From Paragonimus westermani (Eukaryota > Platyhelminthes > Trematoda > Plagiorchiida > Troglotrematidae), in NCBI GenBank assembly GCA_008508345.1, contig QNGE01001707.1:16287-80286 (forward strand): a DNA stretch of 64,000 nt, written 5' to 3'. The notes below the pieces were generated by a model, which was not told where the DNA came from, ran no database searches, and saw only the letters and a program-made list of their open reading frames with translations. Made by a program: the position numbers and the translations under genes. Position 1 is the stretch's first letter. Every line of letters starts with the position of its first letter. Below are positions 1 through 9,387 of the stretch, in pieces.

Positions 1-112
1 CGGAGTTCAAATCCCGGCCGTGGCAAGGATATGCACTACTGACGAGCTCTAATGAGAGCGAAACTCGAGTCTAGTGCTTCTTTTCGAAAGAGGCTGGCTG
101 GAATGTCTATCT
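1..112 (+). mobile_element. tRNA-headed SINE-like repeat with hammerhead ribozyme (family A), 5' truncated by window edge
   Basis: The first 20 bases hold a Pol III B-box-like stretch (GTTCAAATCCCGG), followed by a hammerhead motif at 33-77 and a T-rich tail ending near GGCTGGAATGTC. The same order recurs at 56.16-56.32 kb, at 23.45-23.55 kb, and in reverse at 4.5 kb and 9.05 kb, so this is a dispersed repeat family. A tRNA-like promoter followed directly by a hammerhead is the layout known for the Sm-alpha repeats of schistosomes. Naming the family is an inference. The A-box half of the head lies outside the window. Confidence 0.75.
33..77 (+). ncRNA. Minimal type I hammerhead ribozyme, intact core
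   Basis: All parts of a hammerhead are visible. Stem I pairs GCACTA (33-38) with TAGTGC (72-77), six perfect base pairs. The first core strand is CTGACGA (39-45). Stem II pairs GCTCT (46-50) with AGAGC (55-59) around an AATG loop. The second core strand is GAA (60-62). Stem III is the eight-base self-complementary ACTCGAGT (63-70), with A15.1 and U16.1 in place, and the cleavage-site C17 is at 71. Position 7 is C rather than the commoner U, which the family tolerates. A stem III this short can form two pairs plus a four-base loop, or dimerise. Short stem III is known in hammerheads of schistosome repeats and Penelope-like elements. Predicted cleavage is after base 71. Confidence 0.85.
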
Positions 113-3008
113 GCATTTAAGAGGTTGTTGAAAGAGGTGGGAGAATATCAGACACATCCTTCAAATACAGGCTGAGGTGGAAAGTTTTTAGATGGCTGTC
201 CATACGTGCGCATATTGCAACCAGCTTGAATGTACAACGATTTATTCAGATGACTGTTTCGTTGGAACTCTCACGTGGCGAAGATATCTGAAGATTGTAC
301 GTGAGATAATCAAAGCAACCCAGTCACTTGATCCATGGAACACTGTGACCGTCGGCTGTTAAAAGGCATATCATTGATGAATTATCAAGTGAAGACGAGG
401 TCTGAACACTCATAACGAATTCGGAAGCCTGCTCGCTCTTCTCTTATCCTTTAGCCTCTGCATTCCAGAGGTCGTTGATTTTGAGGCTCCGCAGCGGTTG
501 GAATGTAATAGGTTTAAGGTAAATAAATATGTGGTTGATGTATTTTTTTTTGATGTCTGATTTGAAAATGGGGAGGCCTGGCGATGGGCACACATCCCAC
601 GGAATCTAGGTCACTAATTTGGAAAAGGAAAGTGTGGTCAGTTGGGACAATAATCGTTCACCACCATCTCCCAAAATAGGTTGAAGAATGAGATCCGGCC
701 TGACAGCTTTATTACACTTAAGTAATTTAGGCATCATAGTCGTTGGAGTTTTTGAAGGGTGGTGATCTGGAATATAATACTCAAGTTCAATCTGCACTGC
801 TGAAAGCACATTGAGCTGACCTGGACCACCAGAATGATCTTACAGAGTGTTTAGGCCATCTCCCAGGGCGCAGTGACAAACTGCATAGCCGTACGTCGTC
901 TGTTACACATAGACTGTCACTAACGTCTTGCTGAAGTTCATTGCAATTAACAATCAGGGAAAATAACAGCTTTTATTTGGAAAATTTTTTGTGTGGCCCA
1001 CTTGGCCTGTTAGTTTGAATAAGTTCCACTGACCTTGTGTAGATTAGTCCTAAGCTTGCGTTTGAGTTTACAATGGTCTTCGCAGTAAGCAAGGAGGGTA
1101 AGTGCACGTTTGTTCATCAGCTCTGTCCAACCAGCTGAAGTACTCATTTGTCGTATCTGTGGTGCACTACAAAAACGGTAGCTGAGATTATTGCACGACG
1201 CTTTTTTGCATCATCTTACTGTTCTGACACAGTCAGTATGTTTAGCTGTACTGTTTGATTGACGTTTTAGACATTTTGTCTCCCAGTTTTAAACCCAACG
1301 CCTCAACCAGATGGGTGTTTTTGTGGTCCCGTTGAAACGCATAACCGGTTGATTGGTTTTTTGAATAAATAACCCTTGTGACATCCACGTTCTTGACTCA
1401 CGACAGCAGTGTCGCACAGATGCCACATTGCAAAATAAAGAAATCTGAATTCTGTCCCCTTTTAAATGTTTTCCCGGTTTATCAAATAAACGTTACCTGT
1501 CATCAGACGAATGAATATGCGAACGGTTGAAAATAAGGTGTTAATTCTTGATAGGTGATAAATGTCATTCTGAGACTGATAAGACAAAAATACCTTATTA
1601 ACAGTGAGATACAGCGTCACGGATTATTATAACAAGAATCCTCCACCACCACTGACCTGACAGACATAATGTGAACACGAAACTGTCTCCGGTATACCAG
1701 ATACTGGAAGTGTCTAAAGACAACCTTAAACTTAGGAGGTTCATTTTCTGTAGGTATGGGTTATATCACAAATATTTAGTGCAGTATGCGTTTTCGTGCT
1801 CTACTGTTTACTTAGCCGGTAAGTGAAAACAAAAGCGGATGGGGTTTGATTATAAAAACAGGTTTGGACGGTGCTATAAGTTGAACTTCTAAAGGGTTGG
1901 TGATTGTTTGGCAATCCATGCCTTTTGAGAGTGAAGGGTTTTTTCTTGATGAGATTTCCTGTCACTCTTGTGGATAACGAAGTTCGAACTGTGTCTTAGT
2001 TGATAACTTCACTCTTTCTCATGGCAGTTTCATACGACTGCTCGCTGTAGGTTCTATGTGGTCTACGGGTTGGTGTAACGAACTATTCAGCTGTAGGCTT
2101 CATATGATGTTCTGTAATGCAGTTTTGGCACCCCGTTTTTTCGTTTGATAAAGTTGCTATTGCACATTGAGTTCTTCTTCAATTTCACGATTACTTTAAT
2201 GCCTTTTCCATTTAGAGTTTGTAGCCTCCGTTTCTCTCCTCAAGGTGCCCAGTATGTCACATGAGCACGGGTTATGGAGATTGGATAAAGGTATCATGAC
2301 ATTATCTGGTTTCAGTCGTGCATTAAAACTGCTAGTGACACAATATGTGTTGTTATGGGGATTGAAATTTCCAGAAAATGTGATATCTCGCTGGTATCAA
2401 TCGTTCAAGTTTAGGTGATTCAGTCAGCCAGCTTATGTGCATTTGTTTCAGATAGTTTTTATGTGACAAGTAATTTAGTAGGCTTTTCAATCTTCCTACA
2501 GACTTCTTTGACACGGTTCAACTTAGAAGCGTATAGTTATGGTGAAGTCTGATAAGACCATTTCTAACTCATTTTTTATTCGCAAACTACTCCACCCTCT
2601 CGATCGTTTAACTGTACATTGCATAGCAGCAATGTGACTAAAGGTTTCTGACGTGCGATTCAAACACATTATTGCGTAACAGTGTTTCATTTAATTGATT
2701 CTTGGTTTTGTGGACTAGTTTTTCTCCATTATCTATCGCCCCCAGGAGCTGCAACATAGTTGGATTAATTACAAGCACAGTACTGAAAAGTATCTAACAC
2801 ACTAGACAGTATCTAGCTAACAAGCCACAATCTTTTCATTTATAGCAGAAATAACGCATTTATCGTGAAGGTGCTCATTGCAGTGCAGCACACTATTCAT
2901 CACACTCCCGGATCATTCACAAAAAATCAGTTTCGCAAACAATTTTTGGCAACTCTCATTAGCCTTTTACAATTACTTATGTGATATTTTTATACTCGAC
3001 AGGTGGGT
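113..3008. other. No recognisable gene
   Basis: Both strands are dense in stops and the longest open frames are below 80 codons. I see no transposon motif, RNA gene or tandem repeat here. It is probably intergenic or intronic DNA. Confidence 0.6.
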
Positions 3009-3038
3009 GCAACGATTCACGTCTAATCGTTGAGTTAC
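3009..3038. repeat. 30-bp imperfect palindrome, left copy of direct repeat flanking gag fragment
   Basis: Matches 3641-3670 at 28 of 30 bases. Each copy has internal dyad symmetry (AACGAT facing ATCGTT). This copy supplies the TAA that ends the minus-strand gag frame at 3035. Confidence 0.8.
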
Positions 3039-3642
3039 AGCCATTTACCGTCGTCTGATACCTTCCCTTCGGCATAACACTCAAATTGTGGAACGAACCT
3101 CCAGTAATGTATGGGGTCACCATCAAACGAGCATAACTCAACCTTAGGAAGGTCAGGACTAGCGGCTGTTGACAGGACAGAATACGACAGATGAACTGGG
3201 ATGGGATGCTCATCGAGCTGTACTGGCCTCATCTCTGGAGCCAGCCTTACGTTCTTGTTCTCTAAATACTGCTTCACTTCAGCATCACGATCAACTGAAT
3301 GCCCTTGCTCGAGGTCAACGTCAGCATGAGCATCCTCATCTTCAGCTAGGTCAAGCAACAATCTAGCCTTCTCAACCTCCATTGTCGCCTGGGCCAGCAT
3401 ACGCTCTAATGTGACTTCCGCTGTGACTTCTCGTTCCTTAAGCTCAGCCAGCAACAACGTAGATTTAGCCGGCAAACTCTTCAGACTGTGTGTGGATCTA
3501 CGACTATGACTTGAGCCAGAAACTGAAACAGCATCTACAGAACAGCGAACTTGCTTGTCACATCCGGAGTCTTCCTTGGGTTCCATGGGGTCGGAATTAC
3601 TTGGCATCAGCAAATTCCAAGCTTTGTCAGACTGAGTACTGT
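3035..3642 (-). pseudogene. BEL/Pao-type retrotransposon gag fragment
   Basis: This minus-strand frame is open for about 200 codons. The first half is polar and Ser-rich. The middle (about residues 65-115) is a charged, heptad-like helix rich in Glu, Leu and Ala. The end carries LPKVELCSFDGDPIHYW (about residues 168-184), the signature start of the DUF1759-type gag region of BEL/Pao elements, where a Leu-Pro-Lys, Phe-x-Gly-(D/N)-Pro, W/F pattern is conserved. The family domain normally continues for over 100 more residues, but here the frame stops after DDGKWL, exactly where the left 30-bp repeat begins. The longest open reading starts with GTG inside the right repeat; the first ATG is about 15 codons further in. 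No protease, reverse transcriptase or integrase follows, and no LTR pair was recognised. It is a truncated remnant. Confidence 0.75.
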
Positions 3643-3670
3643 AACGATTCACGTCTGATCGTTGAGTTAC
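3641..3670. repeat. 30-bp imperfect palindrome, right copy of direct repeat flanking gag fragment
   Basis: Direct repeat of 3009-3038 (28/30 identical). The ends GTAAC and GTTAC are reverse complements, as are internal AACGAT and ATCGTT. On the minus strand it sits immediately upstream of the gag fragment. Confidence 0.8.
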
Positions 3671-4519
3671 GCGTAGCCCAAAAAACGGATCCCCGAAATG
3701 AGAACAAGATTGGATCCAACAATTTCTATGGTATTATTAACGAAATGCATCAATAATTACAAAAAGCAAACCTCAATCGTTCGCGACGATAGTGTCGTCC
3801 AGCAAAATCAAGAGGTTCTCAACAGGACCAACAAGGTCAAAGGTGAACCGTCACGCCAGTAGACCAGAACAAGAATGGTCACTCACGAGGCGGACATTTA
3901 ATGACACGTTAGTTTAATAAAACAAAACAAGTGTCAGGTTAGTGGGGAAAATGGGGAAAGCAAACAATGGGGACGAATTTTCTAAGTTCGTGGACCAACA
4001 ACTTCAAAGTGGGAATGGGCAGATAATCTACTGAAGATTACAGGTATCGGGTGGATGACAAACCAAGGAAAAAGGCGTCATTGTTGCTGCGTATGTGAGT
4101 GTCATACGTGATACCCATGAAACATGCAGCCCTCGATGTCACTTGGTTCTCGCTATTTCCTTTTTGAAATTACTTGAGTCAACTAAAAACGTAGATGAAT
4201 GGTTTTGGAAACTTCTTTGCACCCACAAACTGGTGTCAGATTCTGATGACTAGTGGAACGTATTTGGTAACTTGTATGCAACCGTCTGTGTTAAGTTAAT
4301 GGGAGCCAACCGCGCTGACAATAGATTAGCTTGAAGTATTGTTCATGAATCTTTTTCGAAAGCCGACCTACAGTTCTTCCGACGTATGCGCTTTTTCAGT
4401 AGCAACTGAGAGAATTAACATAGATGAAAAGCAAAACCTAAGTAAACTATCATCAAGGTTTTAAACTGGACACCATCCCTGACTGGTCACAGCCCCTGCG
4501 CTCGTGTAGGGCTTTCGCC
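3671..4519. other. No recognisable gene; possible 5' leader of the gag element
   Basis: On the minus strand, 3671-3960 lies just upstream of the gag fragment and could be leader or LTR-proximal sequence of that BEL/Pao element. A second LTR was not found to confirm this. The rest shows nothing recognisable. Confidence 0.4.
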
Positions 4520-4857
4520 TGTCCCATTCCAAAAGGAAATACTCGACTCGAGTTCCGTTACTATCAGAGCTCATCAACGGTGCATACCTTTGTCCGGACC
4601 AGTGTTTGCACTCCGACCTTCATGCTTGTGACACCAGCGTGTTAACCACAACGCCTGTAACCTCACACTTAGCATGACCGATCGGTCAGATTCGAAGTTC
4701 CACCACAACCTTGTATGAATAGTGTTCGGCTTGCCCGATCATTTTGAGAGGATGATGAGCGGACGTTTTTTGTTCAGTCGAATCGTTAACCCCGTGATTA
4801 GGACTTTTTCAGTTAGGTCGAATTTACTGTTTTCGATGAACTAAATCAGCATTTGGG
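4520..4857 (-). mobile_element. Family A SINE-like repeat with decayed hammerhead
   Basis: On the minus strand: about 150 bases of shared leader, a degenerate tRNA-like head (A-box-like stretch near 4650, degraded B-box near 4605), then a hammerhead relic at 4539-4583 and the family tail. It is about 90% identical by eye to 9050-9387 over its full length, so these two copies define a unit of about 340 bp, longer than the tRNA-like part plus tail. In the hammerhead relic the first strand reads TTGATGA (C3 changed to U), the second core strand is GGAA instead of GAAA, and stem I no longer pairs. The palindromic stem III ACTCGAGT (4546-4553) is perfectly kept. Confidence 0.75.
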
Positions 4858-7017
4858 TTTTGGGATTTAGGTTACTTCAAACTGAACCCCAGCCACAATT
4901 CATCGCAGCCTTCGCATTCAGACAACCGTTCCGGTCATCTATGATGTGTGGCACCAACATTGGGCAAATTCCAAACGATGTGATTATCATTACGCCTACC
5001 AGAATGACAATCGGATAAGAAAATGGTTCATTGCAACAACAACAGCAACATAATCACGTACAAAGCAGTCATTCCAAAGTGAGGCAGTATGCTATGTGTG
5101 AACAAGGTACGTGTGTACGATTAATCCTCACGGTCGGGAAGATGGCCAATCCAAACGGTCATCAATCGATCGATAGATACGCACACAACGCGCGCGGAAA
5201 ATATGATGATGCATCTCGCGGGCGCATCAATTAATAACTGTGCCCACGCATTCCAGCAAGTGGGTAATCCAGTGGTAACTTCACCAGATTATGATAGAGA
5301 TTATGATAGAGATCACGGTATGTCCCGTATGACTACTAGAACATCAGCGCAATAGCAAATATCTCAGCATATGTCGTAATACATTTTGTGCGGTCTCATC
5401 ACTTCTGTTTTGATGGGGTTTAGATAACAAAAATATCTATATAAGAAGCAGCATCGTATCTCCGGGGTATTAAACTTCCCAAAGTGACAGCCAAACAATT
5501 TATTACAAATCTACGAGCGGTCTGTTTTTTCTGCCTACTTAGTGCACTAGAACATACACGTCAATTGTTAGGAAACCAGGAATAATAATGTATTCGTCAC
5601 CACCTGTTCAAGTACATATACACATACACAAAAGTTGAAGGCCGAACGCAGATACACTCAAGTGTGGACACATCAGGTCAAATAGAAGAGAGGTTTATTG
5701 AATCTGATGAATTTAATGCTTTACATGGTCGCTCAGTAAACTTCTCTCTAGTTATCACATGCTCCTGGTCAGTGTGAACATTTTGCATTCAAAATGTACT
5801 TGATAGAAAGTGAAAGTTCTAAAAAGTACCCGACGAGTTTTTGAAAAACAAGCTTATATGGTAGGTAGCAGGGCATGGAAGCAACCACAGATCAAATTTG
5901 TGAGAGGTTATCAACAATAGAAAAATGTTTGAGAGGAATAAATTGAACCAGATGTGGTTTAGTGGTAAGTGGACTGCTTATGAGCCTAGTGCAAACATAG
6001 CTGAAGGGCACCTGATAGTGGGCAATAGGTCTTATAGGGGACGACGCGAAGACCTATAACATCATATAAATGTAAGAACTGAAATGTGTTCGTTTATCTA
6101 AATGGACTGTCCTATTTTTGACGGATATGCGGGGACAATAAATTTGACTGTAAATTATCATGACATCGTTGATAGTTGGAAGGCACAGGCGATTAACATG
6201 TATGTATGGTTATTAAATGTTGTCACTTCCGTTGACTAGTAAATTTTATTTACTCATTTGAAAATAATGCTGGAATTGTCCGTTTATCTCAAGTGTGAAA
6301 TTGTAAACGTTCTTTAAATCTGTACAGATAGTCTAAAGCTGAGATACTGTTGGTTGACTTGAAGTCGTACGATTCATAGGTCCTCGTGAACATCATACTG
6401 ATTACCATTTTAAGTACTTCGGCATTTCGTGGTTAAAAATAGCACTCACCCAATCCTAGCTTCCGAGTTTGAGTAGGCACTTCATCTAGGCCCTTTAAAA
6501 AAAGACGCTATGCACAAGTTAGTGTACTGTTGTATAGCTCATCAGTGGTGTACATCCGTGCTACGATCTGTGTTCTAAATATTCAGCCAAATGTCACCGC
6601 AACGACATCTCTGACTACTAACCAGATGTAGGTTTCTTGTGTTATATTCAAATTATCATTGTCCACACGTGCTTCACTATCAGTGTAGTTCAGAACGTTT
6701 TTATGATGAATCGCAAGGCCGCGCTTGCATGATGCGTGTATCTTTGGTGGTACCAAAAGATTTTTCATTGTCTCCACCAGTTTGGCTACCGGTTGTCATA
6801 GTGCAAGTCAGTGACCATGGTTTGTTGTCTGAACTGTTTATCAGCCAAATTATCCTTTGACCGGGATACTGAGTTTTTCCACAGCGTTTAGCAACCTCCT
6901 CACCACAGCGTGCTTCTCTGAGAGCAAGTCATTGTTTTCGACGCAAACATACCCCATGATCGATTCCATGCTATGGAAAACCGCAACATGCTGACACGAA
7001 AACACCCATACTAGTCC
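4858..7017. other. No recognisable gene
   Basis: A short CAA/CAG-rich patch lies at 5034-5052. Open frames are short (under 75 codons) and overlap on both strands. No transposon motif recognised. Confidence 0.55.
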
Positions 7018-7530
7018 ATGTTCGGTTTGGGAGACAGGTTCTCACCCTATCGCTCCATTCTCAGGCCGGTTGCACAAGATCGTGCAACTGACAGGCAACG
7101 AGGGGCCAGCAGTATACTGGCACGCACACACAAAAAGGCAATCGGTCGTGTGCACGAGCATTCCATAGGCTTGACGAATTCACATCGGGTTGATCTGTTG
7201 TTTCATACAGGTTTGAGTGTGGAAGACTTTGAGTTGGGCAGACACGTCTTAGTAAACCAAGACACACACAGACACCACAACAAGCCTTGTTCGGCCGTTA
7301 GCCTTTCTGCGCGTGCGTGTGTAGTCTGTGCATATTTCCATCCTCCAACATGCACGTGTGCGGCCAGAGACAGTAGACGTCTCGGGTCTGCGGTAAACGC
7401 ACGTGATAAATCGAGGCTGCGTTTGGCGTTTACACCTTGTCAGCCTAAGATGACGAAAGTAGCCACGCTGGCACGTACGTCTGAGCTAACATCTTCGAGC
7501 CACATGGAACTATTACGTCAACCATCCTAA
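7018..7530 (+). CDS. Uncharacterised 170-codon ORF in a GC-richer patch (doubtful)
   Basis: An ATG-initiated frame of 170 codons, the longest ATG-started uninterrupted frame in the window that is not a transposon. The stretch is clearly richer in G, C and CpG than its surroundings. The predicted product is basic, rich in Arg, His and Ser, with a cluster of four Cys around residues 100-111. No domain, signal peptide or membrane segment is recognisable. GC-rich DNA has fewer stops, so an ORF of this length can arise by chance. It may instead mark a CpG-rich promoter or first-exon region. No splice-site pair was identified that would settle it. Confidence 0.2.
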   Translation: MFGLGDRFSPYRSILRPVAQDRATDRQRGASSILARTHKKAIGRVHEHSIGLTNSHRVDLLFHTGLSVEDFELGRHVLVNQDTHRHHNKPCSAVSLSARACVVCAYFHPPTCTCAARDSRRLGSAVNARDKSRLRLAFTPCQPKMTKVATLARTSELTSSSHMELLRQPS

Positions 7531-9049
7531 AATTAGTATACAAGCACGATCAGTACGTGGCAGTAATCTCAGTACCGTACTCGGAATTCAACCTTGCTCT
7601 CTGCAATGAATACGCTGCACTGGGCCAGTGGAGCGAAAGCCATGAATACGGATGGAGTCTATGGCCAGTTGGATCGGTAAGTCCACAGGATAAAAATGTC
7701 GGTACAAATGATCGGAGCAAGTTAACTTGACGATATCTGTTGTCTTTTAAAATATCACCTACTCACTAAGTAAAATCAAGTAAGTGCTAGGAACAATGGT
7801 TGAACATCACCACCAAATCAAACATTCTTCAGTAAATCTGTAATCCCCAACTTTAGTCATCCTATTAAACGAGTCAAATAAGTGAGACCGCGCCCGTCAG
7901 TATGCAAAATCGGGTAGTGATGGTTGACGTCCCGAGAACATGACAGGTTGCATTTCAAGCTTATATTGCAGAATACACCATCCTGTCTGTTGGAAATTTA
8001 GACAATACCCTCTGCACATAACTCATCGGTTGTCAACCGCAGATATTGTTGCGTTTTAATCAACACTGAGTTAAAAATCCATAAATCCAATGTTTGAACA
8101 AACACATTAAAGCATAGAGTTTTCTCAATTTGTAGACTGCAGTGTTTGGTTAATGGTGACATTCGTGCCTGTTTTGTGTGAGAAAAGAAAGTGTACTCAA
8201 CTGGTTAAAAGTGCAAGCTTGCCCTATCGAACGTGCACCCCTAAGGACGAATTATTCGCCAACTTACAGTTCAAAATGGTATTTAGGGCATTTTGCTTGA
8301 TTTGATAACCCCATAATTCTTCTCTGGGTTATCCATCCTGAGACCAATTCACTCTGTTACAAATGACCTGCGTGACAGTAAACTTGATAACTATGTGCAA
8401 TCCCGGCTACAAGATAAATGGTGCGGTTTAATAATTTTACCACCTGAGTACTGGAGTGAAATTTTTAAGAGGAAATCACAGTGAAGTTTATCCGTGTTCA
8501 TATCGAAATTGTACTCCAGTGCAAAACAATTTATCAAAATATATAGGCATAGTGGTCACACGACATTTAAGCCATATCTGCTGGAAGTCCCCTTGTGTGA
8601 AGAGTGAAACAATGACAGACAGTTGATCGAATAGAAAGTAGGTTGCATTCACAGTGGAAGTCAGAGCTGTTCGGTGAACTAATTTTCTTATATCAAGTCT
8701 TCTGAAGTCATTTGACTGACCGCTTTTTTACGTATTATGGAAGGTGCGAGTTGAAATTTACTGCGTCGAAGCCATCTGGGAATGTGCTACTAATTTAAGG
8801 CTCCACTGAATTATTGCATTCATCTTGAGATCCTTCCCCAGCATTTTTCCTGCTGTCCTCTGCAAGACAGGATACCACTGGGTCGATACCTGAACACGCG
8901 TCACACAAACACACTTTCTAAATCTGTATGAACTGCAGCGTTAATTTATCTGTCGCAGTACTCAGGAGTATTCTAGTGAAAATGAAACTACTTAAAAATT
9001 GAATACCAATCACACGTGGTCACAGTCTTTGCATTCAAATAAGTTTTTC
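7531..9049. other. No recognisable gene
   Basis: Dense stops in all frames. Nothing recognisable between the GC-richer ORF and the next short repeat. Confidence 0.55.
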
Positions 9050-9387
9050 GGCTGTCCCACTCCAAAAGGAAATACTCGACTCGAGTTTCGTTGCTATCAG
9101 AGCTCATCAACGGTGCATACCTTTGTTCGGACCGGAGTGTGCACTCCGACCTTCGTGCTTGTGACACCAGCGCGTTAACCACAACGCCTGTAACCTTACA
9201 CTGGGCATTACCGACCTGTCAGATTCAAAGTTCCACTACAACCTTGTATGAATAGTGTTCGGCTTGCCCGATCATTTTGAGTGGATGATTAGCAGACTTT
9301 TATTGTTCAGTCGAATCGCTAACCCCGTGATTAGGACTTTTTCAGTTTGGTCGAAGTTACCGTTTGCATTGAACCAGCTGAGCTTGA
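9050..9387 (-). mobile_element. Family A SINE-like repeat with near-intact hammerhead strand
   Basis: Same minus-strand order as 4520-4857 and alignable along its whole length. The tRNA-like head lies around 9130-9200, with an A-box-like stretch (TGTGGTTAACGCGCTGG read on the minus strand) and a degraded B-box. The hammerhead relic spans 9072-9116: first strand TTGATGA (rc 9104-9110), second strand GAAAC (rc 9085-9089), stem III palindrome ACTCGAGT (9079-9086). Stem I pairing is lost and stem II is weakened, so this copy is probably inactive. It does keep the GAAA strand that its sister copy has lost. Confidence 0.75.

Noticed and set aside
5034..5052. CAA/CAG run as a polyglutamine-coding exon
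   Set aside because: It is too short and the surrounding frame has no coding character.
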